Shown: positions 1 to 8,881, counted from the stretch's first letter. The stretch: DNA of 60,744 nucleotides from Rouxiella silvae (GCF_002093625.1 NZ_MRWD01000031.1:1-60744); one strand, 5' to 3'. Notes: a model not told the origin generated them from the sequence alone. Translations and numbers: made by a program.

Positions 1-6
1 GTAAAT

Positions 7-143
7 AAGTGAAATAAATGTTAATTATTTACATTTTACTCACTTTTCATCCCAGTAGACGGGCCTTACTGACGAATTAAGAGAGTGATTGATCTCGTAT
101 AATTAGCACATCGAAGTGAATTAAATATGAAATTTACTCACTT
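7..143. promoter_or_regulatory. Four AAGTGA-type half-sites upstream of pntA
   Basis: Four copies of AAGTGA followed by an A/T-rich A-run lie in two inverted pairs: 7-18 facing 34-45, and 114-125 facing 132-143. The right-hand members share the exact 11-mer TTTACTCACTT (35-45 and 133-143). A TATAAT hexamer lies between the pairs at 98-103 but has no convincing -35 element. This is seen directly; a regulator-binding role is inference. The left edge of the window cuts whatever lies upstream. Confidence 0.4.
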
Positions 144-193
144 GGCAGAGCGATCGCGTCTTATGCCGTCTTTAGGTGATTTAATCCTCATAA

Positions 194-247
194 ATCAGGT
201 TTCTATATGGCTTATTAACCTGATATTCAGTAGGTTATAGCCAACCT
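194..247 (+). promoter_or_regulatory. pntA leader with competing hairpins
   Basis: ATCAGGTT (194-201) can pair with AACCTGAT (217-224), an 8-bp stem. AGGTT (232-236) can pair either with AACCT at 217-221 or with AACCT at 243-247. The 217-221 strand therefore has two possible partners, the usual layout of an RNA switch or attenuator. No U-tract terminator is visible, so control of translation or of RNA stability is as likely as attenuation. Function is inference. Confidence 0.3.
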
Positions 248-350
248 GAAAAATCCGTCAGTCATTCGGCGATACAAGCCGACAGGTTTTACATTTTATC
301 TCTACATCGATGACTAACGTCATCAAATAAAAAGGGTGAAAGGAATAATT

Positions 351-1880
351 ATGCGTATTGGTATACCAAGAGAACGGTTGACCAATGAAGCCCGTGTTGC
401 AGCAACGCCAAAAACGGTGGAACAACTGCTGAAACTCGGCTTTACAGTCGCCATTGAGCAGGGCGCGGGCAAACTGGCCAGTTTTGACGATGCCGCGTAT
501 GAAGCCGTCGGAGCGACGGTAGAAGCGGGTGATGCCGTCTGGCAATCCGACATCGTCATGAAGGTGAATGCACCTTTAGACGCTGAAATCGACAAACTAC
601 GGGCAGGGTCAACCCTGGTAAGCTTTATCTGGCCAGCACAAAATCCTGAACTGATTCAAAAACTGGCCGACAGAAATGTTACCGCGCTGGCAATGGACTC
701 TGTACCGCGTATTTCCCGCGCACAGTCGATGGATGCGCTGAGTTCGATGGCCAATATCGCCGGTTATCGTGCCATTGTTGAAGCCGCGCACGAATTTGGC
801 CGCTTCTTCACCGGTCAAATCACCGCCGCAGGCAAAGTCCCCCCAGCTAAAGTGATGATCATCGGTGCCGGTGTCGCCGGTCTGGCAGCCATTGGCGCTG
901 CGGGCAGCTTGGGGGCAATAGTTCGCGCCTTTGATACCCGTCCGGAAGTTAAAGAACAAGTGCAAAGTATGGGCGCTGAATTCCTTGAGCTGGACTTTGA
1001 GGAAGAGGCCGGCAGCGGCGATGGCTACGCTAAAGTGATGTCTGAAGCCTTTATCAAGGCCGAAATGGCGCTGTTTGCGGCTCAGGCAGAAGAAGTTGAT
1101 ATTATTGTCACTACGGCACTTATTCCGGGTCGACCTGCGCCGAAGCTTATCACCCGCGAAATGGTCGCTTCCATGAAACCGGGCAGCGTCATTGTCGATC
1201 TCGCGGCGCAAACCGGCGGGAACTGCGAGCTGACGGTGGCCGACACCATTACCGTTACGCCAAACGGCGTGAAAATTATCGGCTATACCGATTTGCCGAG
1301 CCGTTTACCGACCCAGTCTTCTCAGCTTTACGGCACCAACCTGCTTAACTTGTTGAAGCTGCTGTGCAAAGAGAAAAACGGTGAAATCGAGATCGACTTC
1401 GAAGATACCGTCGTGCGCGGTGTTACGGTAGTTAAAGCCGGTGAAATAACCTGGCCAGCGCCGCCGATTCAGGTCTCTGCCCAGCCTCAGGCGGCAAAAG
1501 TTGCAGCACCGGCACCTAAGGCCGAGGCTAAACCCACCTCAAAATGGACCAAATACATCATTATGGCCATCGCCATCGTGCTGTTTGGTTGGCTGGCAAA
1601 CGTTGCGCCGAAAGAGTTTCTGTCTCACTTTACCGTTTTCGCACTGTCCTGCGTGGTGGGTTATTACGTAGTCTGGAACGTCAGTCACGCATTGCACACG
1701 CCGCTGATGGCGGTAACCAACGCGATTTCAGGGATTATCGTGGTCGGGGCATTACTGCAAATTGGTCACGGCGGATGGGTGAGTTTCCTCTCTTTTGTCG
1801 CGGTGCTGATTGCCAGTATCAATATTTTTGGCGGATTTACCGTCACTCAGCGCATGCTGAAAATGTTTCGCAAGAATTAA
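351..1880 (+). CDS. pntA: NAD(P) transhydrogenase subunit alpha
   Basis: PntA forms the membrane-bound, proton-translocating transhydrogenase with PntB, moving hydride between NADH and NADP+ at the expense of the proton gradient. The 509-residue product begins [10 protein letters not shown] and is within one residue of the E. coli length. The NAD-binding Rossmann motif GAGVAG lies near residue 171. Hydrophobic segments after about residue 400 form the membrane part, preceded by an Ala/Pro/Lys-rich linker (about 370-395). ATG 351 is chosen over the in-frame GTG 336 because AAGGA ends seven bases before it and the family starts at this Met. pntB follows after 10 bp, so the two form an operon. 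Confidence 0.98.
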   Translation: MRIGIPRERLTNEARVAATPKTVEQLLKLGFTVAIEQGAGKLASFDDAAYEAVGATVEAGDAVWQSDIVMKVNAPLDAEIDKLRAGSTLVSFIWPAQNPELIQKLADRNVTALAMDSVPRISRAQSMDALSSMANIAGYRAIVEAAHEFGRFFTGQITAAGKVPPAKVMIIGAGVAGLAAIGAAGSLGAIVRAFDTRPEVKEQVQSMGAEFLELDFEEEAGSGDGYAKVMSEAFIKAEMALFAAQAEEVDIIVTTALIPGRPAPKLITREMVASMKPGSVIVDLAAQTGGNCELTVADTITVTPNGVKIIGYTDLPSRLPTQSSQLYGTNLLNLLKLLCKEKNGEIEIDFEDTVVRGVTVVKAGEITWPAPPIQVSAQPQAAKVAAPAPKAEAKPTSKWTKYIIMAIAIVLFGWLANVAPKEFLSHFTVFALSCVVGYYVVWNVSHALHTPLMAVTNAISGIIVVGALLQIGHGGWVSFLSFVAVLIASINIFGGFTVTQRMLKMFRKN

Positions 1881-1890
1881 GGGATAGCCT

Positions 1891-3282
1891 ATGTCTGGGG
1901 GTCTAGTTACAGCTGCATACATTGTTGCCGCTATTTTGTTTATTTGCAGCCTTGCGGGATTGTCGAAGCATGAGACATCCAAGCAGGGGAATATTTTTGG
2001 TATCACCGGAATGGCGATCGCATTAATCGTCACCATTCTCGGTCCCGACTCCGGCCACGTCGGCTGGATTATTGTGGCAATGGTTATCGGCGGTGCAATA
2101 GGTATCTACCTGGCGCGTAAAGTTGAAATGACCCAAATGCCTGAGCTGGTGGCTATTTTGCACAGCTTCGTGGGTCTGGCGGCGGTATTGGTCGGCTTTA
2201 ACAGCTACCTTGACCACGGCAGTGTCGCGATGGAAGGGGTGATGGAGAATATCCATCTGACCGAAGTGTTCCTCGGCATCTTTATTGGTGCGGTTACCTT
2301 CACCGGTTCTATCGTTGCATTCGGCAAGCTGCGCGGTACTTTCTCTTCTAAACCGCTGGCTTTGCCGCATCGCCATAAGCTGAACCTGGCCGCGTTGGTG
2401 GTGTCTTTCGCACTGCTGATTATTTTTGTTCGCTCAGAAAGCGTCGGCACGCAGGTGTTTGCGCTGCTGATTATGACCCTGATTGCGCTGGCTTTTGGCT
2501 GGCATCTGGTGTCGTCTATCGGCGGTGCGGATATGCCGGTAGTGGTCTCAATGCTTAACTCGTACTCAGGTTGGGCGGCGGCGGCGGCGGGCTTTATGCT
2601 CAGCAACGACCTGTTGATCGTGACCGGTGCGCTGGTCGGTTCTTCAGGTGCCATCCTCTCCTACATCATGTGTAAGGCGATGAACCGCTCGTTTATTAGC
2701 GTGATTGCCGGTGGCTTTGGCACCGACAGCTCTTCAACGGGTGACGCCGAAGAAATGGGTGAATACCGCGAAGCCAGTGCGGAAGACGTGGCTGAGATGT
2801 TGAAAAACGCCAGTTCGGTCATCATCACTCCGGGCTACGGCATGGCGGTGGCACAGGCGCAGTATCCGGTCCAGGACATCACCGCCAGACTGCGAGCCAA
2901 GGGCATCAAAGTTCGCTTTGGTATTCATCCGGTCGCGGGACGTTTGCCTGGCCACATGAACGTGCTGTTGGCCGAGGCGAAGGTACCTTACGACATCGTG
3001 CTGGAAATGGACGAAATCAATGACGATTTCAGCGACACCGACGTGGTGTTAGTGATCGGCGCCAACGATACGGTGAACCCTGCAGCTCAGGAAGATCCAC
3101 GCAGTCCTATTGCAGGAATGCCGGTATTGGAAGTGTGGAAAGCGCACAACGTCATTGTTTTTAAACGCTCGATGAGCACCGGCTATGCTGGCGTGCAAAA
3201 CCCGCTGTTCTTCAAAGAAAATACGCAGATGCTGTTTGGCGACGCCAAAGAAAGCGTTGAGGCGATTCTGCGCGCGCTCTAG
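1891..3282 (+). CDS. pntB: NAD(P) transhydrogenase subunit beta
   Basis: PntB is the second subunit of the proton-translocating transhydrogenase. The 463-residue product has the family layout: about nine membrane helices over the first 260 residues, then the soluble NADP-binding domain, whose [11 protein letters not shown] fingerprint starts near residue 312. Further C-terminal motifs ([31 protein letters not shown]) match the NADP-binding domain of the family. The gene sits 10 bp after pntA and is followed about 70 bp later by a strong intrinsic terminator, closing a two-gene operon that supplies NADPH. Confidence 0.98.
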   Translation: MSGGLVTAAYIVAAILFICSLAGLSKHETSKQGNIFGITGMAIALIVTILGPDSGHVGWIIVAMVIGGAIGIYLARKVEMTQMPELVAILHSFVGLAAVLVGFNSYLDHGSVAMEGVMENIHLTEVFLGIFIGAVTFTGSIVAFGKLRGTFSSKPLALPHRHKLNLAALVVSFALLIIFVRSESVGTQVFALLIMTLIALAFGWHLVSSIGGADMPVVVSMLNSYSGWAAAAAGFMLSNDLLIVTGALVGSSGAILSYIMCKAMNRSFISVIAGGFGTDSSSTGDAEEMGEYREASAEDVAEMLKNASSVIITPGYGMAVAQAQYPVQDITARLRAKGIKVRFGIHPVAGRLPGHMNVLLAEAKVPYDIVLEMDEINDDFSDTDVVLVIGANDTVNPAAQEDPRSPIAGMPVLEVWKAHNVIVFKRSMSTGYAGVQNPLFFKENTQMLFGDAKESVEAILRAL

Positions 3283-3354
3283 GATTCGCATTGGTGCTGT
3301 TAATAAAAGGCAGGCCTCTGAATTCCGAGTGATCCCAAGGTGTCTCTTAAATAT

Positions 3355-3382
3355 AAAAAACCCCGGTTAATCGGGGTTTTTT
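3355..3382 (+). terminator. Intrinsic terminator after pntAB
   Basis: A-run, CCCCG (3361-3365), 6-nt loop, CGGGG (3372-3376) and a six-T tract form a classic hairpin-U terminator about 73 bp after the pntB stop codon. Confidence 0.9.
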
Positions 3383-3409
3383 ACTTGATTATCAAAGCGG
3401 CGTTCGAAC

Positions 3410-3706
3410 GTGGGGAATATCCAGTCGACGGGAGCTGTCACTTCTGAGAAATTCCAGGTAGACGTCATGCATGGCAAGAAAATCATTGAGCAGGCTACGC
3501 TAATACTGCCTAAAAATAAGCTGGGTCATTATGGCTGGCCTAAATTCTTGGCCGATGCTGTCAATCAGCAGATGTTTAACGTGCGGGTGAAAACCAAAAA
3601 TGCGGCAACGGGAGAAATGACCGGAGAGCCGACCAATAGCCAATATGCCAACCGTTTCATGGTGGCAAATTCGCAATACACCGTGACCTATAAAAATATA
3701 AAATAA
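3410..3706 (+). CDS. Orphan small protein, possibly a gene remnant
   Basis: I do not recognise this 98-residue product. It starts with GTG (3410) without a clear Shine-Dalgarno, and an in-frame ATG at 3467 would give a 79-residue product. The protein is basic (many Lys, several in LPKNKLGH and VRVKTKN), has no signal peptide and no hydrophobic segment, and ends in a beta-rich stretch (ANSQYTVTYKNIK). It begins only 28 bp after the pntAB terminator and has no evident promoter of its own. It could be a real small gene or the 3-prime remnant of a larger decayed gene. A bidirectional terminator separates it from uspE. Confidence 0.5.
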   Translation: MGNIQSTGAVTSEKFQVDVMHGKKIIEQATLILPKNKLGHYGWPKFLADAVNQQMFNVRVKTKNAATGEMTGEPTNSQYANRFMVANSQYTVTYKNIK

Positions 3707-3792
3707 TCTCAAAATCAAGAAGCAGTAAACGCGAAAACAGCGTGTTATCCGCGCTGCTCTGACAAAGATTCATCTGCGGTGCACCAAAAAGC

Positions 3793-3824
3793 AAAAGGAC
3801 TCACGATCTCTCATGAGTCCTTTT
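3793..3824. terminator. Bidirectional terminator before uspE
   Basis: AAAAGGACTCA (3793-3803) and TGAGTCCTTTT (3814-3824) pair over 11 bp around a 10-nt loop. T-runs on both strands suit termination of the rightward small ORF and of leftward uspE transcription. Confidence 0.85.
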
Positions 3825-3849
3825 TTTATGCCAGAGTGTCAGCTGAACG

Positions 3850-4809
3850 CTACTCGTCGTCGTGCTCTTCACTGTCTTCTGCCGTTAATGGGCAAACGAA
3901 ATCATCAGGTTTGATGGCTAGCAGGTCGCATTTCAGATGGTCGATCACCTGTTCGGTAGTATTACCGAGAAACGCGGCAGAGAGACCGGTACGGCCAATA
4001 GCCCCCAGTACCACAACGCCGGCCTGAAGGTGCTCAGCAAGGTCTGGAATAACTTCTTCCGGCAGTCCTTTTTCCACGTGAGTGTATTTTTCGTCTAGAT
4101 GAAATTTCTGTCGTAGCGCCTTCATGGCAATCAGATGCTGACCGCGAATGGCGTCGTTATAAACGCTCGGATCAAAGTCAGGCAGCTCAATGGCGATATT
4201 AATTGGCGTAACGGGGTAGGCACCGACCAGATGAACTTCCGTTTGGTTAACGTGTGAGGCCAGTTCTATGCTCTCTTTGACCAGTTTGATGTTGAGCGGA
4301 TCGTGATACGGTTCTTCACTTGAAAGATTAACCGCCACCACCGCCTTGCCGCCCTCTGGCCAAGGTTGGTCTTTAACCATCCACACTGGGCAAGGGCATT
4401 TACGCAGCAAATTCCAGTCGGTAGGGGTGAAAATAACCGATTCGAGCCGGTCATGCTGGTGAGCCATCTTTAACAGTAAATCATGTCCACCATTGAGAAC
4501 TTCATTAATGATCGCTTCAAACGGTTTGTTGTGCCAAACCACTTTGATATCAATTTCAATCCCTGCTTCAACGTAGTAATGACATTGTTCTGCAATCCAT
4601 GCGGTACGCTCGCTTATCACGCCCTGACGCATCGCTGTGCGCTCTTCAGGAGAAAGCATGGTGGTCATTTCATAGGAAAAGTCATAGATAGACAGAAAGG
4701 CTTTAATCTTCCCGCCGTTGCGTTGAACCAGATACACCGCGCGGCGAAGCGCCGGCTGATCGTCCTGGTTAGGGTCTATAGCGACCAGAAGGTTCTGATA
4801 CTTGGCCAA
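3850..4809 (-). CDS. uspE: Universal stress protein E
   Basis: UspE is a cytoplasmic tandem universal stress protein linked to stress resistance and motility in enterics. The 319-residue product has two Usp domains (about 1-150 and 160-310); the second ends with the ATP-site-like [18 protein letters not shown]. The start is TTG at 4809, supported by AGGAGG five bases upstream and by the family N-terminus ([13 protein letters not shown], compare MAMYQNMLV in E. coli). The acidic tail (EDSEEHDDE) also fits the family. It lies downstream of fnr in the same direction, 275 bp away, the usual fnr-uspE pairing. Confidence 0.96.
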   Translation of the reverse strand: MAKYQNLLVAIDPNQDDQPALRRAVYLVQRNGGKIKAFLSIYDFSYEMTTMLSPEERTAMRQGVISERTAWIAEQCHYYVEAGIEIDIKVVWHNKPFEAIINEVLNGGHDLLLKMAHQHDRLESVIFTPTDWNLLRKCPCPVWMVKDQPWPEGGKAVVAVNLSSEEPYHDPLNIKLVKESIELASHVNQTEVHLVGAYPVTPINIAIELPDFDPSVYNDAIRGQHLIAMKALRQKFHLDEKYTHVEKGLPEEVIPDLAEHLQAGVVVLGAIGRTGLSAAFLGNTTEQVIDHLKCDLLAIKPDDFVCPLTAEDSEEHDDE

Positions 4810-5084
4810 GGAAGCCTCCTTAATTCTGTGATTGAAAGCGCGTAGGGCGCCATTTTCTCAAGGAAAGTCAAAACCCTAACAATTCATTCAGTAAACACAA
4901 ACTTAAGCCAAAACCTACTAAAAGAAAACTAAAAAGTGGTGTCGTGGAATAACGCACACGCTATAGATAGAGAATAAACCAGGATGGGGAAACAAGACAG
5001 GGCACATATTGAACCGGATCAATAAACTTAATCATTTATCGATCCAGTACAGCAGGCCGGAGAAAACCGGCAAAAAAGGGGCCG

Positions 5085-5840
5085 TCAGGAGGCTAAAGAA
5101 ACAGGGTGACCGGCAAGCACCGACAGCGCGTTATGGTCTTCAATGGTAATGTATTTACCTTTAACGCTAAGCATGCCTGATTTTTGGAAGCGCCCAAGCA
5201 GGCGGCTAATCGTCTCAACCGTCAGTCCGAGATAGTTGCCGATATCACCACGGGTCATGGTCAGGCGAAACTCACGCTGTGAGAAACCCCGCTGGGCAAA
5301 ACGACGGGCGAGATTATAAATGAAGGCCGACAAACGCTCTTCCGCATTCTTTTTCGACAGCAGCAGGATCATATCCTGATCGCCTTTGATCTCACCGCTC
5401 ATCAAACGCATCATTTGTTGACGCAGTTTAGGCATTTTACCGGAAAGGTCGTCAACGGTTTCAAAAGGGATTTCACAAACCATTGACGTTTCGAGCGCCT
5501 GAGCAAAGCTTGGATGCTGCACTGTAGCAATGGCATCAAAGCCCACTAAATCACCCGCTAGGTGGAAACCAGTAATTTGCTCATCACCTTGTTCAGTGAT
5601 GGTATAGCTTTTAATGGTACCTGAACGAATAGCATAAAGAGACTTAAGCTCGTCACCGGCTTTGAAAAGCGTTTGGCCTTTCTGAATCGGTTTCTTACGC
5701 TCAATAATGTTATCGAGTTGATCGAGTTCGTGTTCGTTTAAGGTGAAGGGAATACACAGTTGACTAATGCTGCAGTCTTGGCAGTGGATTGCACAACCAC
5801 CAGATTGGATACGACGAATAATACGCTTTTCCGTGATCAT
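5085..5840 (-). CDS. fnr: Fumarate/nitrate reduction regulator FNR
   Basis: FNR is the oxygen-sensing CRP-family regulator; a [4Fe-4S] cluster forms under anaerobiosis and allows dimeric DNA binding. The 251-residue product aligns almost residue for residue with E. coli FNR. The cluster ligands Cys20, Cys23, Cys29 and Cys122 are all present, as are the effector/dimerisation domain and the recognition helix in [21 protein letters not shown]. The start at 5840 ([14 protein letters not shown]) is chosen over an in-frame start 42 bp upstream because it matches the family N-terminus. A near-consensus FNR box lies 20 bp upstream, indicating autoregulation. Confidence 0.98.
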   Translation of the reverse strand: MITEKRIIRRIQSGGCAIHCQDCSISQLCIPFTLNEHELDQLDNIIERKKPIQKGQTLFKAGDELKSLYAIRSGTIKSYTITEQGDEQITGFHLAGDLVGFDAIATVQHPSFAQALETSMVCEIPFETVDDLSGKMPKLRQQMMRLMSGEIKGDQDMILLLSKKNAEERLSAFIYNLARRFAQRGFSQREFRLTMTRGDIGNYLGLTVETISRLLGRFQKSGMLSVKGKYITIEDHNALSVLAGHPVSLAS

Positions 5841-5859
5841 AGGTTTCGCTCTCGCAATA

Positions 5860-5873
5860 TTGATATGCGTCAA
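5860..5873. promoter_or_regulatory. FNR box at the fnr promoter
   Basis: TTGATATGCGTCAA matches the FNR consensus TTGATNNNNATCAA except for one base in the second half-site. It lies 20-33 bp upstream of the fnr ATG, where a bound dimer would overlap the promoter or transcription start, consistent with the negative autoregulation known for fnr. Confidence 0.75.
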
Positions 5874-5934
5874 TTTTAACATCTTTTACTGAAACTGATA
5901 AGCGGAAGATTTGTTTTGGCGCGGGTATTTACTT

Positions 5935-5964
5935 AAAAACCCCGATTTTCAAAGGGTTTTTTTT
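5935..5964. terminator. Terminator-like hairpin upstream of fnr
   Basis: AAAAACCC (5935-5942) pairs with GGGTTTTT (5954-5961) and continues into an eight-T run on the plus strand; on the minus strand the stem ends in five T. It would insulate fnr from leftward transcripts starting near the FNR box at 6147. No plus-strand gene needs it. Confidence 0.55.
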
Positions 5965-6146
5965 AATTATTTATTAATTTGACCGTTAATAAAACGCTGA
6001 AATGCGAATGAGAAGGGGTGAGATATATAAAACCAGTTTAATAACCTCCTTTTTTTTATCTCTGCTGAGCGAGGATTTAACCCGGCCAGATGCAAATTTA
6101 TCGTTAAAAGAAGAATAATTTCAAAACGGATGCTTTATGTTTTAAG

Positions 6147-6160
6147 TTGATTAAAATCAA
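6147..6160. promoter_or_regulatory. Perfect consensus FNR box
   Basis: TTGATTAAAATCAA is a perfect match to TTGATNNNNATCAA. It is 307 bp upstream of the fnr ATG, and no recognised gene starts close by on either strand. On the plus strand an extended -10 candidate (TG, one base, TATGTT at 6174-6179) follows. On the minus strand TATTCT (6117-6112) follows at a spacing a little longer than the usual class II arrangement. The target transcript is unknown. Confidence 0.65.
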
Positions 6161-6225
6161 TTGGTTAGCTTGTTATGTTTATTGGTTCAATATCTGTGCC
6201 AAAAGATGAGGGTTAGCTATATTTT

Positions 6226-6255
6226 TTGTGATAACAATCTTAATTGTTATCACAA
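6226..6255. promoter_or_regulatory. 30-bp near-perfect palindrome
   Basis: TTGTGATAACAAT (6226-6238) and ATTGTTATCACAA (6243-6255) are exact inverted copies separated by four bases. In DNA this is a typical large operator, and parts recall LacI-family sites. As RNA it would form a 13-bp hairpin. There is no U-tract on either side, so it is not an intrinsic terminator. The cognate regulator is unknown. Confidence 0.6.
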
Positions 6256-6464
6256 TGTTATTAATTACCGGCTAAAAATCAAGCTAAGAATTGACGTTAG
6301 GTAAATAAAGACAATGACATTCATCGGGTTGTGAGTGACTTTTTTATTCGAAAACGGTGTTTGTGACGTGTGCTTAAATTTATTTCATGAGTAAAAAACT
6401 GGACTAGAAAATAATGCCGACAAAAATGGGGGAATCGATGTGTACGAATAATCTGGAGCAATTA

Positions 6465-6494
6465 GCAGCTCACTGCCTCCCTGTGGTGAGCTGC
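6465..6494 (-). terminator. Hairpin just downstream of gpgS
   Basis: GCAGCTCAC (6465-6473) pairs with GTGAGCTGC (6486-6494), a 9-bp GC-rich stem 8 bp beyond the gpgS stop codon. No clear U-tract follows on the minus strand, so it may be a 3-prime stabilising hairpin rather than a strong terminator. Confidence 0.4.
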
Positions 6495-6501
6495 CAGGTT
6501 A

Positions 6502-7722
6502 TTAAACGTTGCCTTTATTATCTTCTTCGACTGCATCGTGCAGGCGTTCAAGCATATCAGGGAATGCAGACTGAACGCGGCTCCAGCTTGGAATAAACGG
6601 TTTTTCGCTCGGGGTATCAACAAAGGCCAGACCGGCCTCCATAATCGCGCCTGAGAACAGCTCTACCGCCGACTCTTCACTGTGGCGGTCAAATTTAAGT
6701 CCATTCATTTTGGCATCGTGCTCAAAACCATCGATCATATCCAACGCATTGCGGTAATAGGTCGCTTTCAGGACGCGGAAGGACTCGGCAGTGATCGGCA
6801 CGCCCAAAATCGCCATTTTCCGATACAGCGCCTTGGTGATATCAATACTCATGCGCTGGAGGCCGTTGCTGGCATCTTCTTCCGACATCGGCTGATGTTT
6901 GTGGTCATAGTTATCGGCAATATCCACCTGACAAATACGCTTGGTGGCCGTATTACGGTGCAGCTCGGAGAGTACGCCGATTTCCAAACCCCAGTCGCTC
7001 GGGATGCGCAGATCGTTAAGCACGTGAGTACGCATGGCGAATTCGCCGGAAAGTGGATAGCGGAAGCTGCGTAAATACTCCAAAAATTCTGACTTTCCGT
7101 AAACAATTTGCAGCGATTTCAGCAGCGGGAACACCAGTAAGCGACCTACGCGGCCGTTAAATTTGCCGTCGGCCACGCGCGCGTAATACCCTTTGCAGAA
7201 GTCATAATGGAAGTTGGGGTTGGCTACCGGATACATCAGGCGTGCCAGCATTTCACGGGTATAAGTGACAATGTCACAGTCGTGCAAACCGACGACTGTC
7301 GTGCGCCGCGATGCGAGCGTGTAGCCCACACAGAACCACACATTGCGCCCCTTGCCGGGTTCCATTGGCGACAAATTCTCTTTTTTAAGCTCTTCGTCAA
7401 GCGCCTTGAGGCGCGGTCCGTCATTCCACAAAATACGATGACGCTGGGGAAGTCGAGAGAAGAATTCACGGGCAAACAAGAACTGATCGCGGTCGGCGCG
7501 ATCCAGACCAATGACAATTTCCTCCAGATAAGGCACCTTGGTCAGCTCGTCGACAATCTTGCTCAGGGCCGGACCCTCAAGCTCAGAGAACAGCGACGGC
7601 AGTATAAGGCCCATCGAGCGGCGACCCGAGAACACTTGCAGGTCATATTCCAGTTCTTCTAATTTTCTTTTGGTCAAATTGTGAAAATTAGTGATGACGC
7701 CATCCTGATAAAAGTCGCTCAT
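6502..7722 (-). CDS. Glucosyl-3-phosphoglycerate synthase-like glycosyltransferase
   Basis: This resembles the GT81-type synthases that join a nucleotide-activated sugar to 3-phosphoglycerate, the first step of glucosylglycerate or mannosylglycerate (compatible solute) synthesis. The 406-residue product shows a GT-A fold with a nucleotide-sugar/metal motif in GLHDCDIVTYTREM (around residue 150), followed by NVWFCVGYTL- and GRVGRLLVFPLL-type segments. ATG 7722 (MSDFYQDGV) is preceded by GAGG at good spacing; a longer reading to 7803 lacks one. It lies 44 bp downstream of the HAD phosphatase gene, and the pair makes synthase plus phosphatase. Sugar specificity (glucose or mannose) cannot be told from the sequence. 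Confidence 0.8.
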   Translation of the reverse strand: MSDFYQDGVITNFHNLTKRKLEELEYDLQVFSGRRSMGLILPSLFSELEGPALSKIVDELTKVPYLEEIVIGLDRADRDQFLFAREFFSRLPQRHRILWNDGPRLKALDEELKKENLSPMEPGKGRNVWFCVGYTLASRRTTVVGLHDCDIVTYTREMLARLMYPVANPNFHYDFCKGYYARVADGKFNGRVGRLLVFPLLKSLQIVYGKSEFLEYLRSFRYPLSGEFAMRTHVLNDLRIPSDWGLEIGVLSELHRNTATKRICQVDIADNYDHKHQPMSEEDASNGLQRMSIDITKALYRKMAILGVPITAESFRVLKATYYRNALDMIDGFEHDAKMNGLKFDRHSEESAVELFSGAIMEAGLAFVDTPSEKPFIPSWSRVQSAFPDMLERLHDAVEEDNKGNV

Positions 7723-7766
7723 AGGAACCTCAATCTTGGTAATAATCAAAAAAGTTAAAAGAAAAC

Positions 7767-8576
7767 TCAAAGACGAATCAAATGGTCTAAACCCTGCTTC
7801 CAACCTTCAGGACCGCGTTGCGTGGTGCGAAAAGCGCCGTTTTCCTTTTCAAGCGGCATGGCGTGAGTGTGGTGTCCAAGAATAACCACCGCATAATCTG
7901 TAGCATTAAGCATGCCAATATCATTAGGCCCATCGCCTAGGCCGATACTGACCACCGGTTTTCCTGACGGTTGCTGGTACTGTTGGCTTAGCCACTCAAC
8001 CGCCGGACCTTTACCTGCCTCTTTACCCATCACATGCCAAAAGCGGCCGCCGCGGGTGAGTGCCAGGTTTTCCTCATGCAGATATTTTTCGAATCGTGCA
8101 AAATCGAGCTCATTACCAAACCAGATGAGCGGTTCGGATGCTTCACGCTGCATGGCCAGTTTGGCGTCTGCTAACTCGAGTCCGGTCCAGTCTACGACTT
8201 GCTGTGGGCTAACGTCACCAAAGCCTCTAAATTCAAAATCATACCTTTGACGGAGGGTAATCAGCGTGTGGCGAATCTCCTCATAAGAGGCGCCAATAAT
8301 ATGTCCGGTAGGAGACTCCTTTTTGCCGGGCCAGTCGGTCGGCAGGCTAATCATCGCGCCATTTTCTGCAATAAAAGGGTGTTGAGTGAGCATGAGTTGT
8401 TGCTGCAATTGAGCAACCTCAGCCGCCGTTTTACTGGTGGTCAAGATCACCGGAACGTGCGCCGCACTCAGACGATTGAGCCATTCCTGAGCGGGTTGCC
8501 AACTGTAGCTGTGGTGATCGAGCAGCGACCCGTCAAGGTCTGTGAATACAAGCAGATTGTCATCAAGGTACGGCAT
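7767..8576 (-). CDS. Mannosyl/glucosyl-3-phosphoglycerate phosphatase (HAD, YedP-like)
   Basis: A 269-residue HAD-superfamily phosphatase of the MpgP/YedP type, which removes phosphate from sugar-3-phosphoglycerate. Motif I is DLDGSLLD with nucleophile Asp13 and acid/base Asp15. Motif II is LTTSKT near residue 41, and the metal-binding motif IV is GLGDGPNDIGML near residue 217. It is the first gene of a two-gene leftward operon with the glycosyltransferase, which supports a role in making the final glycosylglycerate rather than a general phosphatase. In E. coli the YedP homologue lacks this synthase partner, so the context here is the informative part. Confidence 0.85.
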   Translation of the reverse strand: MPYLDDNLLVFTDLDGSLLDHHSYSWQPAQEWLNRLSAAHVPVILTTSKTAAEVAQLQQQLMLTQHPFIAENGAMISLPTDWPGKKESPTGHIIGASYEEIRHTLITLRQRYDFEFRGFGDVSPQQVVDWTGLELADAKLAMQREASEPLIWFGNELDFARFEKYLHEENLALTRGGRFWHVMGKEAGKGPAVEWLSQQYQQPSGKPVVSIGLGDGPNDIGMLNATDYAVVILGHHTHAMPLEKENGAFRTTQRGPEGWKQGLDHLIRL

Positions 8577-8881
8577 CGTTTCTCCTCAATTTGGATGGAA
8601 ACAAAGAGGATTCTGAGTCTTAATCTCTCTGCTCCAACGGTTAAGTATATACCTAATTTAATAACCCACTTTTTTGAACATATAATAACAGGCCGAGTTA
8701 CAGGGAGTTATGGTTAGCGGTTTGCCTGTGAGCACTGGAGTTGTGCCTGAAATATTGCAGCTGGCCGGTTTTTCTATACACTCAGTTTTATGACCACCGT
8801 TGCCGCGAACGCCCTTTAACGCGGGCTTAATGAATGTGGTGCTGTATTGTTTAAATAAAGCGATAAGTCGGGGAGGAAGCA
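8577..8881. other. Divergent promoter region, phosphatase/smrA
   Basis: About 305 bp between the leftward phosphatase and rightward smrA. No convincing ORF, terminator or operator was found; it should hold both promoters. A short minus-strand ORF (8658-8882) runs through it without family resemblance. Confidence 0.5.

Larger units (their letters stand above)
5874..6501. other. Gene-poor, AT-rich region upstream of fnr
   Basis: About 630 bp without a credible annotated gene. It holds a T-rich hairpin (5935-5964), a perfect FNR box (6147-6160), a 30-bp palindrome (6226-6255) and a 9-bp-stem hairpin near the gpgS end (6465-6494). On the minus strand AAGGAGG (6051-6045) precedes a CTG codon by eight bases, opening a 16-codon hydrophobic mini-ORF that ends near 5987; this is only a possibility. 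A 60-residue plus-strand ORF at 6414 overlaps gpgS and looks spurious. Confidence 0.6.

Noticed and set aside
609-1211. 200-codon open frame antisense to pntA
   Set aside because: pntA is certain on the plus strand; the antisense product is low-complexity in composition and unlike any family.
6147-6400. FnrS small RNA
   Set aside because: The perfect FNR box invited this, but the conserved FnrS 5-prime region (as I remember it from E. coli) is not recognisable on either strand downstream of the box.
6414-6596. 60-codon ORF upstream of and overlapping gpgS
   Set aside because: It overlaps the 3-prime end of the glycosyltransferase gene on the other strand, has no supporting ribosome site of note and no family.
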